Shown here: one piece after another, positions 27,880 through 36,210 of the stretch
Position numbering within the stretch: the stretch's first letter is position 1
Layout of the letters: each line of letters opens with the position of its first letter
Assembly (NCBI RefSeq): GCF_014646755.1
Contig: NZ_BMNW01000013.1
Span: 36,443 to 100,442 of the forward strand
DNA from: Pseudomonas asuensis
GTDB taxonomy: Bacteria; Pseudomonadota; Gammaproteobacteria; Pseudomonadales; Pseudomonadaceae
Direction: 5' to 3'
DNA: 64,000 nt
The notes under the pieces: generated by a model
The model's input: the letters and a program-made list of their open reading frames with translations, nothing else
Told to the model about the DNA's origin: nothing
Databases searched by the model: none
Program-made: the position numbers and the translations under genes

Positions 27880-28587
27880 TTAGAAGTCGTCGACGACCTG
27901 ACCGTCTTTGATCTTATATTCGCGACTTTGCAGGTAGGCATTACGGATGAAGATATATTTATCGCCCGTAATCATCTTCTCAGCATCGAGAAGATTGGCT
28001 CGTGTATCTACAGTACTAAGCGCGAACGCTGAATTTCGCGCTGCTACATCCCCCATATAGGGGTATGGCGACGTATAGGAATCAGGGATACGGCCAAATC
28101 CATCACGGACCGTGCTAGGGCCAAGGAAAGGCAATACAACGTAAGGGCCGCTTCCAATGCCCCAATAGCCCAGCGTCTGACCAAAATCCTCATCATTCCT
28201 TGTCAGGCCCGCATGGGTGGCAACGTCAAATATACCCAATACGCCCAACGTGGTATTCATGAGCAGGCGAGCTGTATCTACACCAGCCGCATACGGCTTT
28301 GCTTGCAAAACATCATTCGCTAGATTGCCGACATCACCAATATTACGAAAAACGTTGCTGACGCCTGTTTGCAAAAAGTCAGGAGTAATCTTGTCATAGC
28401 CTTGCGCGATGGGCTTCAGCGCATAGGTATCGAGTGTGTCATTGAAACGGAAAATACCTCGGTTGACTCCTTCCCATGGGTCATCTTCAGAGGCGGCCAA
28501 CACAGCAGTACTCGCAACAGTCAGCATTGCACCAAAGGCAATGCCGGCAATACGGGTACTCCATGCTCCTTTGCTAAACGGCATCAT
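27880..28587 (-). CDS. mlaA: MlaA (VacJ) family outer-membrane lipid asymmetry protein
   Basis: A 235-residue protein starting with a signal peptide (about 1-32, ending VLAAS). The family core is visible: EGVNRGIFRFNDTLDTYALKPIAQGY (about 39-64), GDVGNLANDVLQ, NTTLGVLGIFDVATH, DFGQTLGYWGIGSGPYVVLPFLGPST. MlaA sits in the outer membrane with porins and removes misplaced phospholipids from the outer leaflet. No lipobox cysteine is present after the signal peptide, so this protein is probably not lipidated, unlike E. coli MlaA. Confidence 0.93.
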   Translation of the reverse strand: MMPFSKGAWSTRIAGIAFGAMLTVASTAVLAASEDDPWEGVNRGIFRFNDTLDTYALKPIAQGYDKITPDFLQTGVSNVFRNIGDVGNLANDVLQAKPYAAGVDTARLLMNTTLGVLGIFDVATHAGLTRNDEDFGQTLGYWGIGSGPYVVLPFLGPSTVRDGFGRIPDSYTSPYPYMGDVAARNSAFALSTVDTRANLLDAEKMITGDKYIFIRNAYLQSREYKIKDGQVVDDF

Positions 28588-28742
28588 ATTCTCCTAATGT
28601 TTTTATCCAGTCGTACTGGCAGAGTGGCGAAATTATAACTGTGATGTCTTTGCAAGTGGTTACGAATGAAGCAACTTGCTTTATTGACCTTTAATCATTC
28701 AATTAGGTCTACAGGGAAGTACGCTTCAAAAGGAGAAAACGT

Positions 28743-29009
28743 ATGCCTGCCTCTCGCCTGCAACAGGAGCTGATCGAGTTACAACACCAGCTCAAGACAA
28801 GCCCTCCTGAAAGCGAGGAGGATCGCGCCTCGCTTGAGCTGTTGATCAGAGACATTGAGCTACAGCTTGCCCACGAGGGCTCAACCAAACCTGACTCCAA
28901 CCTTGTGGATGGTGTTAACCTCGCAGTTGAGCGGTTCGAAGTCAGCCATCCAAGGGTAGCTAACACGCTCCGCTCGATCATGCACAGCCTTGCAAGCATG
29001 GGTATCTAG
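28743..29009 (+). CDS. DUF4404 family protein
   Basis: An 88-residue cytosolic helical protein with a strong ribosome site (AAAGGAGAAAACGT before the ATG). The N-terminal half is a Leu/Gln-rich coiled region (LQQELIELQHQL), and the C terminus carries a conserved ERFEVSHPRVANTLRSIMHSLASMGI-type motif, divided here at about 62-88. This is the DUF4404 family common in Pseudomonas; function unknown. It converges with queF, with only 2 bp between the stops. Confidence 0.8.
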   Translation: MPASRLQQELIELQHQLKTSPPESEEDRASLELLIRDIELQLAHEGSTKPDSNLVDGVNLAVERFEVSHPRVANTLRSIMHSLASMGI

Positions 29010-29011
29010 CG

Positions 29012-29845
29012 TTATTGACGAGCCAGACGCGCTACTGCTGGTAGATAGGCGGCGTGAGTGCTTCGGTAAGGATTGATATCAAGCCCTCCACGCCGCACAT
29101 AACGAGCATAAACGGTCAACGAGCGGGACTCCAAAACGTTTTGAAGATCGAGAAAGATACGCTCAACACATTGCTCATGAAAATCAGCATGACGTCTGAA
29201 CGAGACGATATAAGCCAATAAGGACGCCCTATCAATCGTTGATGTTCCTTCATAGTCCACTACAACGCTTCCCCAGTCTGGCTGTCCTGTAACCGGGCAA
29301 TTGGAGCGCAGCAGATGACTATATAGTGATTCCTTCACATACTCACCAGGCAGAGCCTTCAACAAATCCGGCCTTGGTACATCGTAGTGTTGCACGTCGA
29401 CATCCAGATCATCGATACAGGTACCTGGCGGAGTAACAAGCCCCTCTTCGGTAATCGCATCGACCGGCTTAACCAAAACCTCAACCTTATCTCCTGCTAC
29501 CCGAGAGAGATCTTTTGTGAGCACCTCAGCAAGGGCCTCAGCGCTTTCAAAAGTCGTCTGATTGAGTGAATTCAAATAGAGCTTGAACGACTTGGACTCA
29601 ATAATATTAGGCGAATCGGCAGGTATGGAGAATTCAGCAATGGCTACTACAGGTTTGCCCTTGGGGTTCAGCCAAGAGAGCTCATAACAGGTCCAGATAT
29701 CTATACCGCGGTACGGTAACGTTTCTCGTGTAAGTCCCAGTTCAGCCCATTTAGGGCTACGTGAAATGGGATATAACAACGATGGCGTATAGGTATCTAC
29801 GTATTCGCTAGTTTTACCCAGCGGAGAATGTTCGACAGTTTGCAT
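29012..29845 (-). CDS. queF: NADPH-dependent 7-cyano-7-deazaguanine reductase
   Basis: A 277-residue long-form (type II) QueF. It reduces preQ0 to preQ1 in queuosine synthesis. The nucleophile is Cys183 with general acid Asp190 ([13 protein letters not shown]); the QueF motif [11 protein letters not shown] is at 83-93, and [12 protein letters not shown] lies near the C terminus. The ATG at 29845 was preferred to a TTG four codons upstream because GAG lies nine bases before it. Other queuosine genes are not in the window. Confidence 0.95.
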   Translation of the reverse strand: MQTVEHSPLGKTSEYVDTYTPSLLYPISRSPKWAELGLTRETLPYRGIDIWTCYELSWLNPKGKPVVAIAEFSIPADSPNIIESKSFKLYLNSLNQTTFESAEALAEVLTKDLSRVAGDKVEVLVKPVDAITEEGLVTPPGTCIDDLDVDVQHYDVPRPDLLKALPGEYVKESLYSHLLRSNCPVTGQPDWGSVVVDYEGTSTIDRASLLAYIVSFRRHADFHEQCVERIFLDLQNVLESRSLTVYARYVRRGGLDINPYRSTHAAYLPAVARLARQ

Positions 29846-29905
29846 AGAATTTCTCAAGGAGCTGAAGCGTTGTGCTGTATATAGCCTGCATAACGCTTCA
29901 ATATA

Positions 29906-30685
29906 TCAGTGGCGCATACCACGGCCAGTCGTCAACAGACGAATGCAGCAGGTATAGAGAACAACGGCAGCAATCAGCATAAGACTAATTGCAACACCAA
30001 TTCGAATATCCGAAACACCTAATATTCCATAGCGAAACGCATTGACCATATGCAGGATGGGATTGGCCATTGACATGCCCTGCCAGAATGGTGGCAGCAA
30101 GTCGATCGAATAAAACACTCCTCCCAAATAGGTTAACGGCGTCAGGATAAACGTAGGAACTATGGAAATATCATCAAAATTACGTGCATAGACAGCGTTT
30201 ATAAAACCGCCGAGAGAAAAAATAGCAGCAGTCAGAATGATCACTAGCAGTGTGATGCCTAAGTGATGCACCTGCACATGTGTAAAGAACAAAGAAAGAA
30301 CTGTAACGATAGCCGCAACTGCCAATCCTCGTAGAATACCGCCACACGCATAGCCAATAAGAATCACATGGGGCGAAACAGGAGATACGAGCAGCTCCTC
30401 TACAGAGCGCTGAAACTTGCTACTGAAAAAACTAGAAACGACATTGCTATAGGAGTTGGTAATGACGGACATCATGATTAAGCCCGGCACAATATATTCC
30501 ATATAGCTAAACCCGCCCATCCCTCCAATGCGGCTGCCGATCAGGTTGCCAAAAATGACAAAGTACAGCGCCATGGTTATGGCAGGAGGTAACAATGTTT
30601 GCGGCCAGATACGTGTAAAGCGCCGCACCTCCCGATAGACAATGGTTTGTAATGCAATAAGGTTGGCCTTCACTTCAGTCTTCAT
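29906..30685 (-). CDS. ABC-2 type transporter permease
   Basis: A 259-residue inner-membrane protein with about six helices and ABC2_membrane family features: the EVRRFTRIWPQTLLPPAITMALYFVIFG start, a VSSFFSSKFQRSVEELLVSPVSPHVILIGY coupling region in the middle, and FILTPLTYLGGVFYSIDLLPPFWQ near the end. It overlaps the ATPase gene by 4 bp (ATGA). Related E. coli YadH/YadG form an exporter of unknown substrate. Substrate not predictable. Confidence 0.9.
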   Translation of the reverse strand: MKTEVKANLIALQTIVYREVRRFTRIWPQTLLPPAITMALYFVIFGNLIGSRIGGMGGFSYMEYIVPGLIMMSVITNSYSNVVSSFFSSKFQRSVEELLVSPVSPHVILIGYACGGILRGLAVAAIVTVLSLFFTHVQVHHLGITLLVIILTAAIFSLGGFINAVYARNFDDISIVPTFILTPLTYLGGVFYSIDLLPPFWQGMSMANPILHMVNAFRYGILGVSDIRIGVAISLMLIAAVVLYTCCIRLLTTGRGMRH

Positions 30686-31614
30686 TTGGCCACCTTTGCC
30701 AAGTTCTTTTCTACCAATGACACGAATAACTCCTCAAGCCTGTTAGCCTTGTTTCGCATACTAACGACTTCAATGCCCTGAGCATTCAATTGAACAAACA
30801 GGCCGTTAATGCCAACGCTCTTATCGACTTGCACCTCAAGCGCATGACTACCCATAAGCTTGACCGGGTAGCCCTGAAGAGCAGGCGCAACCGAAAGTGA
30901 CTGCTTTACATCAAGAACAAACGTCTCAACGTGTAGCTTCTGAAGGAGTTCACGCATACTGGTGTTTTCTACGATAGTGCCATGATCAATAATGGCAATA
31001 TTCCGACACAGCTGTTCTGCCTCCTCCAAATAGTGCGTTGTTAGAATGATGCTGACGCCCTGCTGATTAAGGCCAGTCAAAAAGCTCCACATCGAACGTC
31101 GCAACTCAATATCAACACCCGCAGTAGGCTCATCAAGTATGAGTAATCGCGGCTTATGAATAAGCGCTCTGGCAATCATCAAACGCCGCTTCATACCTCC
31201 AGAGAGCATACGAGAAGGCGTATCTCGCTTATCCCAGAGCCCTAGTTGCGTCAGATACTCCTCGGCACGCTCCTTGGCTAACCTGGCCGGTATGCCGTAA
31301 TAACCGGCTTGCGTAACTAGAATATCGAACGCTTTCTCAAACTGATTGAAATTGAATTCTTGCGGAACAACACCAAGGCAACGCTTCAGCCCTGCCGGAT
31401 CACGATCCAAGTCATTTCCAAACACCGAAACCTGACCACTGCTTTTATTTACCAGCGTGGACAGGATTCCTATCGTTGTAGACTTTCCTGCGCCGTTAGG
31501 CCCGAGAAGCGCAAAGAAATCGCCTTCATTGACATCAAGGTCCAGCCCTTTGAGTGCCTGAAAGCCATTCCCGTAAGTTTTAGTGAGTTGCCGTATGGAC
31601 AGAGCTGTGTTCAT
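30682..31614 (-). CDS. ABC-2 type transporter ATP-binding protein
   Basis: A 310-residue ATPase of the DrrA/YadG type: Walker A GPNGAGKSTT, signature LSGGMKRRL, Walker B LLILDEPTAG and the H-loop TTHYLEEAEQL. A C-terminal regulatory extension of about 80 residues follows the nucleotide-binding domain. The ATG at 31614 was used; a GTG three codons upstream is possible. Partner of the overlapping permease gene; together they form a homodimeric exporter. Divergent from the PA2817-like gene. Confidence 0.9.
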   Translation of the reverse strand: MNTALSIRQLTKTYGNGFQALKGLDLDVNEGDFFALLGPNGAGKSTTIGILSTLVNKSSGQVSVFGNDLDRDPAGLKRCLGVVPQEFNFNQFEKAFDILVTQAGYYGIPARLAKERAEEYLTQLGLWDKRDTPSRMLSGGMKRRLMIARALIHKPRLLILDEPTAGVDIELRRSMWSFLTGLNQQGVSIILTTHYLEEAEQLCRNIAIIDHGTIVENTSMRELLQKLHVETFVLDVKQSLSVAPALQGYPVKLMGSHALEVQVDKSVGINGLFVQLNAQGIEVVSMRNKANRLEELFVSLVEKNLAKVAK

Positions 31615-31778
31615 CTCGCTCACAAATTGTCAGAAAATTAGAGGGGCTAAATGAGGGTTCAACACCCCATTTACAACCTTTGACGAATGTAAGCTCGCAT
31701 CATTCCAACCAGAGCAAGAAAAGACAGTGCTGCCATCCCCCTTTATACTGCCCCGCTGTATACGACTGGGACATACAC

Positions 31779-32189
31779 ATGGCCACCGACTATTTAGAAC
31801 ACAACTTAGCGCTTTTGGCGCATCTAAGGACCATATTGGGTGCCTTGGGCGAGTCAGAGCAGATCCCCGAGGACAACCACGGGCTGTTCCTTGACCGCTT
31901 TGATGAGCTTTTAGCCGAACTGCCTAAGCACCCCGAAGAGAATCATTACCTGGGACAAGACCTGATCAGTCAGGTTTTCCACCGCTACCCTCAAGTTGCT
32001 CATTTAGTACCTAGAGACTTGCTATGGTTTTTCGGTGGCGACTGTCTGCACTTCATGCCTGACGAAGAAATTGCTCGCTATCAGGCACTGGATGAGCGTC
32101 GCTTTGAGGCAGAGGCTGCTGGAAAGCCTTTTGACTGGAATCAAGAGAAGCAATTAATGTTTCTACCGGAAAACGGACAGACTCACTAA
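31779..32189 (+). CDS. PA2817-type conserved protein of unknown function
   Basis: A 136-residue cytosolic acidic protein beginning MATDYLEHNLALLAHLR. Conserved-looking blocks are LFLDRFDELLAELP (about 37-50), QVAHLVPRDLLWFFGGDCLHFMPDEEI (about 72-98) and a tail with FDWNQEKQLMF. Pseudomonas genomes carry a homologue near tRNA-Gly/tRNA-Glu genes, as here. The start at 31779 was chosen because the upstream in-frame extension is compositionally different. No catalytic motif seen. Confidence 0.75.
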   Translation: MATDYLEHNLALLAHLRTILGALGESEQIPEDNHGLFLDRFDELLAELPKHPEENHYLGQDLISQVFHRYPQVAHLVPRDLLWFFGGDCLHFMPDEEIARYQALDERRFEAEAAGKPFDWNQEKQLMFLPENGQTH

Positions 32190-32244
32190 CGCTGAGAGTG
32201 AGGGCCGTACAGGCCTTCACTGAAAGCAAAACAAAAAGCACAAA

Positions 32245-32275
32245 CAAAAACACCGCCAAAAGGCGGTGTTTTTTA
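32245..32275. terminator. Bidirectional terminator between the PA2817-type gene and the tRNA operon
   Basis: CACCGCC - AAAA - GGCGGTG (32251-32257 and 32262-32268) with six T on the plus strand and TTTTTG on the minus strand. It can end both the 31779-32189 gene and the minus-strand tRNA transcript. Confidence 0.9.
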
Positions 32276-32278
32276 ATT

Positions 32279-32354
<76 letters not shown>

Positions 32355-32357
32355 ATA

Positions 32358-32433
32358 TGGCGTCCCCTAGGGGACTCGAACCCCTGTTACCGCCGTGAAA
32401 GGGCGGTGTCCTAGGCCACTAGACGAAGGGGAC
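32358..32433 (-). tRNA. tRNA-Glu (anticodon TTC), copy 1
   Basis: A 76-nt tRNA on the minus strand beginning GTCCCCTTCGTC and ending with encoded CCA at 32358-32360. Acceptor GTCCCCT/AGGGGAC; the anticodon loop contains TTC. Separated by 3 bp from tRNA-Gly copy 1. Confidence 0.97.
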
Positions 32434-32501
32434 AAACCCTTGAAACATGCAAAAGCACATTTCTATCAACACAAGCACCGCTTTAGCCGTGCCTTAAAAC
32501 T

Positions 32502-32577
<76 letters not shown>

Positions 32578-32580
32578 ATA

Positions 32581-32656
32581 TGGCGTCCCCTAGGGGACTC
32601 GAACCCCTGTTACCGCCGTGAAAGGGCGGTGTCCTAGGCCACTAGACGAAGGGGAC
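32581..32656 (-). tRNA. tRNA-Glu (anticodon TTC), copy 2
   Basis: Identical to the copy at 32358-32433. First tRNA of the transcript, about 63 nt after the predicted transcription start. Confidence 0.97.
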
Positions 32657-32725
32657 GCAGCCTTGGAGCTTTACAGTTCCTACCTCTTTCGCTTCGCGTT
32701 TAGCTTTGCGTCTGAAGTGGCGCGC

Positions 32726-32754
32726 ATTCTAGGGAGACATTCGAAAACCGTCAA
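32726..32754 (-). promoter_or_regulatory. Sigma-70 promoter of the tRNA operon
   Basis: On the minus strand TTGACG (32754-32749), a 17-bp spacer and TAGAAT (32731-32726) are followed by a GC-only discriminator GCGCGCC. This architecture is that of stringently controlled stable-RNA promoters. The predicted start is near 32719. Confidence 0.85.
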
Positions 32755-32864
32755 CACCTATTTAAAATTTTTTTAAATCAATGACTTTGCAGCTAAAGAA
32801 GATGGCGACGCTGCCAATATAGTAGTACTTGTTTTATTGACTCGCAGGCCAGCAGGAGGCCTTG

Positions 32865-33623
32865 ATGTCTGTATCTATAATTGCCATTTTGGTTGTAGTG
32901 GGAGCTGTGCTGTTGATTTTCATCAGCTTTCTCAACCAGAAGCTTGAGGCGCACCAGCTCGAGAAGACACGTTTGAAGGCGGAGCTGGTCAACCGTATCC
33001 GACGTTACGAACAGTTATCTGACACGTTACCAGGGCAATGGATGACCCCCGCCCTTAAGCTTTTGCTTTCAAAGCTTGAGCTGACGCTTCTTCAGCGCAT
33101 GCCTACCAGGGAAAAAAACCCTGCATTGGCTGCCCGCATGAACCATTTAGAAGCTGAGCTGGCCAAGGGTGATCAGATAGAGATCACAAACGGCGCTCAA
33201 GTTATTGCGAATGAAGCCAAGGCAAAGCAGGTGCGCGCTCAGCTAGAGAATTTGCATGCGCAAATTACCTATGCCATCCAGAATGGACTGATCGAAGCTA
33301 AAGAGGCCGGTTATTGGGATGAAGAAATAAGAGCCCTAATGACACTGCTTCACTTTGAGTTCTTTGATCACCTGGGGCGCCAGTTTGTTGAGCAAGGACA
33401 ATTGGCTCCTGCCAGGCAGGCATTCGAGAAAGCCGCTCAATATATCCGCAAGCAGCCTCACTCGGACAAGTTCAATGAACACCTTCAGTATCTTGATGAG
33501 CAGGTCAGCATCATCAAGGGAGAGATTGGCGCAGGACAGCCGGTTCGTGAACCTACACAGCTACTCCAGGGGCTAGAGGAGATGGAAAAGGAAGACGCTC
33601 CTATGAAGTCACTCTACGACTGA
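32865..33623 (+). CDS. Membrane-anchored coiled-coil protein of unknown function (PA2819-type)
   Basis: A 252-residue protein: one N-terminal membrane helix (about 3-24), then an almost entirely helical, charged cytosolic part with coiled-coil character (NQKLEAHQLEKTRLKAELVNRIRRYEQL, about 25-52; split heptads again at 85-150). A C-terminal helical-repeat-like region (about 170-220) follows. AGGAGG precedes the ATG at 32865. Homologues occur in Pseudomonas beside these tRNA genes. No enzymatic motif; an envelope or scaffold role is conceivable but unproven. Confidence 0.75.
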   Translation: MSVSIIAILVVVGAVLLIFISFLNQKLEAHQLEKTRLKAELVNRIRRYEQLSDTLPGQWMTPALKLLLSKLELTLLQRMPTREKNPALAARMNHLEAELAKGDQIEITNGAQVIANEAKAKQVRAQLENLHAQITYAIQNGLIEAKEAGYWDEEIRALMTLLHFEFFDHLGRQFVEQGQLAPARQAFEKAAQYIRKQPHSDKFNEHLQYLDEQVSIIKGEIGAGQPVREPTQLLQGLEEMEKEDAPMKSLYD

Positions 33624-33629
33624 TAACCA

Positions 33630-33660
33630 AAAAAGCGCAGCCTCTGAGGCTGCGCTTTGT
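33630..33660. terminator. Terminator between convergent coiled-coil gene and msrC-like gene
   Basis: AGCGCAGCCT/AGGCTGCGCT (33634-33643 and 33647-33656), a 10-bp perfect stem with flanking AAA and TT. Usable from both directions. Confidence 0.85.
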
Positions 33661-33662
33661 TA

Positions 33663-34145
33663 TCAACAATCACTTGCGGCCAGGAATATCTCAGCCAATC
33701 GCTCTATACCTCTCTGATCATCAGGGCTGAATCTGCCCAGACTGGGGCTATCCAGGTCAAGCACCCCAATCAACTGATCATTTTTTACCAGCGGAATAAC
33801 CAGCTCGCTGTTGGACGCGCTGTCACATGCGATATGCCCAGCAAAGGCATGTACATCCTCAACCCGCTGCGTCTCACGTGTTTGTGCTGCCGCACCGCAT
33901 ACGCCACGACCAAAAGGAATACGGACGCAGGCGACCTTCCCCTGAAACGGGCCAAGTACAAGCTCTTCGTCTTTGCACAGATAGAAGCCAGCCCAGTTCA
34001 GGTCAGGCAACTCATGAAAAATGAAGGCAGAAAACTGTGAGGCATTGGCAATGAAATCTCTTTCTCCAGAGAGAAGTGCCTCCAACTGAGCCGCAAGCAA
34101 CTCATAACCACCCAAGTCCTTTCCTACATCGCTTAAATCACGCAT
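33663..34145 (-). CDS. msrC: Free methionine-(R)-sulfoxide reductase (GAF domain)
   Basis: A 160-residue single GAF domain. The three redox cysteines of the family are Cys73, Cys83 and Cys107, with the same 10- and 24-residue spacing as E. coli fRMsr (84, 94, 118). It reduces free, not protein-bound, Met-R-sulfoxide. The start overlaps the end of the DUF815 ATPase gene by 8 bp, so the gene is the last of the msrB-gpx-DUF815 operon. Confidence 0.92.
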   Translation of the reverse strand: MRDLSDVGKDLGGYELLAAQLEALLSGERDFIANASQFSAFIFHELPDLNWAGFYLCKDEELVLGPFQGKVACVRIPFGRGVCGAAAQTRETQRVEDVHAFAGHIACDSASNSELVIPLVKNDQLIGVLDLDSPSLGRFSPDDQRGIERLAEIFLAASDC

Positions 34146-35034
34146 TTGCTACATCCAAAAGCTGTTTGCCAACCCAATGACGGGCGAATTGATAGGCGCA
34201 ACGACCGTTCCGATTACCTCGGCCAAGCGCCCAGCGAATAGCTTCCTTTTCAGTCTCTTCATTCCACTGCCAGACAAGCTGCGCTCGCTCAGCAAGGACC
34301 GATACCCAGTGTCTGGTTACCTGGAGGAATTGATCCTGAGTAAAAGGATAGAAAGAAAGCCATAATCCAAATCGATCTGAAAGCGCGATTTTATCCTCTA
34401 CCGCCTCGCTAGGATGAAGCTCACCATCAGCACTTCGCTCCCAGTCGGCATTATCGCTTTGCCGTTCGGATACCAGATGGCGACGATTCGAGGTCGCATA
34501 AAGAAGAACATTATCAGGCGCCTGCTCGAGAGAGCCGTCCAGGACACTTTTTAATACTCGATAGTCATCATTGCTGGCATCGAATGACAGATCATCGCAA
34601 AACAACACAAACCGCTGTGGCTGCTTACTGATTTGTGCGACCACCCTAGGCAGATCCGTTAGGTGATCACGCTCGATCTCAATCAGTCGCAACCCACGCT
34701 GTGCGTGCTCAGCCAGCAACGCCCTAACCAAAGATGACTTTCCTGTGCCACGAGCGCCCCATAGCAAAGCATGGTTGGCAGGCATACCGTCTACAAACTG
34801 TTGCGTGTTCTGTCCAAGCAGGGCTTGTTGTCTGTCCACGCCCTGTAAATCAGACAACCTCAGATCCAGGTTGACTTCGATAGGTTGCAGGTACCCTCCC
34901 TGCCCCTCTCGACGCCAGCGTGCTGCAACTGTCCTAGACCAATCAATGGGCTCACGCACTGCCGGCAACAAAGGCTCTAAACGAGCCAGCACAAGCTCTG
35001 CACGAGCCAAGAATGTATCAAGTCTAGATTCCAC
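34138..35034 (-). CDS. DUF815 family P-loop ATPase
   Basis: About 298 residues from a GTG at 35034, which has AAGGA seven bases upstream; a longer TTG frame to 35094 exists but has no ribosome site. It is an AAA-like ATPase: Walker A GARGTGKSSLVRALL, Walker B-like RFVLFCDDLSFD, and a sensor region YATSNRRHLV. The C terminus ends with a helical lid (RCAYQFARHWVGKQL). The function of DUF815 is unknown; a chaperone or remodelling role is a guess. It lies between gpx and the free-Met-sulfoxide reductase gene. Confidence 0.87.
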   Translation of the reverse strand: MESRLDTFLARAELVLARLEPLLPAVREPIDWSRTVAARWRREGQGGYLQPIEVNLDLRLSDLQGVDRQQALLGQNTQQFVDGMPANHALLWGARGTGKSSLVRALLAEHAQRGLRLIEIERDHLTDLPRVVAQISKQPQRFVLFCDDLSFDASNDDYRVLKSVLDGSLEQAPDNVLLYATSNRRHLVSERQSDNADWERSADGELHPSEAVEDKIALSDRFGLWLSFYPFTQDQFLQVTRHWVSVLAERAQLVWQWNEETEKEAIRWALGRGNRNGRCAYQFARHWVGKQLLDVANA

Positions 35035-35107
35035 GGACCAATCCTTACGAGAAAACAGCGGACTACCTTGTGAAGGAGAAACCGCAAGATTCAATCTGGC
35101 ACATGGG

Positions 35108-35620
35108 TCAGAGCGAAAGAAATTGCTCTATTTGCCCATGCAACGAAGCAGGCTTTTCCAGCGGAGCGAAGCGTTTGACTTGTGCGCCATCACCACTAAC
35201 CAGAAATTTTGTGAAATTCCATTTTATACGCCGAGTACCCAGCACCCCCGGTGCGCTTCGCTTTAATGCATCGAATAAAGGATGCGCATTAACGCCATTC
35301 ACCTCAATTTTTTGAGAGACGCTAAAGGAAACGCTAAATCGAGCCTTACAAAACTGCTCGATTTCATCGTTGCCTGCCGGCTCCTGATGACCAAACTGAT
35401 CACATGGAAAAGCCAAAACCACCAGCCCTTTAGCCTTGTACCTCTGCCATAGCGTCTCAAGACCTTCATATTGAGGCGTAAAGCCGCAGCGACTGGCCGT
35501 ATTCACCAATAGATACGCCTGAGCAGGAAAATCAGCCAGACGGCATGTTTTCCCACCCATTAGCGTAAACGGAACCTGAAGAAGGCTTTCGCTTCCTGAC
35601 TGGACGTCTGCCTTACTCAT
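35108..35620 (-). CDS. gpx: Glutathione peroxidase family (thioredoxin-dependent type) thiol peroxidase
   Basis: A 170-residue Gpx fold with peroxidatic Cys45 (NTASRCGFT), Gln79 (FGHQEPAG) and Trp in KWNFTKF. An extra cysteine at 91 (QFCKARF) can serve as the resolving Cys, as in non-selenium thioredoxin-dependent enzymes. No signal peptide, so cytosolic. The ATG at 35620 overlaps the end of msrB by 8 bp. It reduces peroxides alongside the adjacent methionine sulfoxide reductases. Confidence 0.93.
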   Translation of the reverse strand: MSKADVQSGSESLLQVPFTLMGGKTCRLADFPAQAYLLVNTASRCGFTPQYEGLETLWQRYKAKGLVVLAFPCDQFGHQEPAGNDEIEQFCKARFSVSFSVSQKIEVNGVNAHPLFDALKRSAPGVLGTRRIKWNFTKFLVSGDGAQVKRFAPLEKPASLHGQIEQFLSL

Positions 35621-36011
35621 CACGTGGTACAAGGTCTAGCGCAACGGAGTTTATGCAGTAGCGCAACCCAGTGGGTTGTGGACCATCTGGGAAAACATGG
35701 CCAAGATGCGCATCACAACACGAGCAAAGCACCTCTATGCGATGCATGCCGTGAGTGAAATCCTCCTCTTCTCGCAAGGCATCATTCGAGATCGGCTGGT
35801 AAAAACTCGGCCAGCCGCAGCCTGAGCTGTATTTGGTCTCCGAATCGAAAAGCGCTTGCCCACAACAGATACACTGGTATACCCCAGGCGTCTTGGTATC
35901 ACAGTACTTACCTGTATACGGCGCTTCCGTCGCCTTTAGCCTGCACACCCGAAACTGGTCATTATCCAGCTGGTCACGCCAAACATCTTCGGATTTGATG
36001 ACTTTATCCAT
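35613..36011 (-). CDS. msrB: Peptide methionine-(R)-sulfoxide reductase MsrB
   Basis: A 132-residue MsrB. The structural zinc site is Cys47, Cys50, Cys96 and Cys99; catalytic Cys119 lies in RYCINS, and the substrate-binding blocks SGCGWPSF and [10 protein letters not shown] are present. It repairs R-sulfoxide of methionine in proteins. GGAGG is 10 bases upstream of the ATG at 36011. First gene of a four-gene redox-repair operon, divergent from the aminotransferase gene. Confidence 0.95.
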   Translation of the reverse strand: MDKVIKSEDVWRDQLDNDQFRVCRLKATEAPYTGKYCDTKTPGVYQCICCGQALFDSETKYSSGCGWPSFYQPISNDALREEEDFTHGMHRIEVLCSCCDAHLGHVFPDGPQPTGLRYCINSVALDLVPRDE

Positions 36012-36210
36012 AGGATGAACACCTCCGCCACGGAAAAGGCCCCATCTGTCTCTTTTGAAAACTCAGGGGCAGTCGTATGATTTGCCTTCAGTCTGTCACT
36101 CGTTGAGGGCGCTGCCAAGCCGATGGGCACGCCTGTCATCGCTACCAGACATCGACCCTGCACTTATATGCGGGTCGCTCTTCGCTACTACCAACCAGGA
36201 TCCGTTACAC

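Noticed and set aside
29846..29905. preQ1 riboswitch before queF
   Set aside because: The 5' region of queF is short and lacks the C-rich stem and A-rich tail pattern of a preQ1 aptamer.
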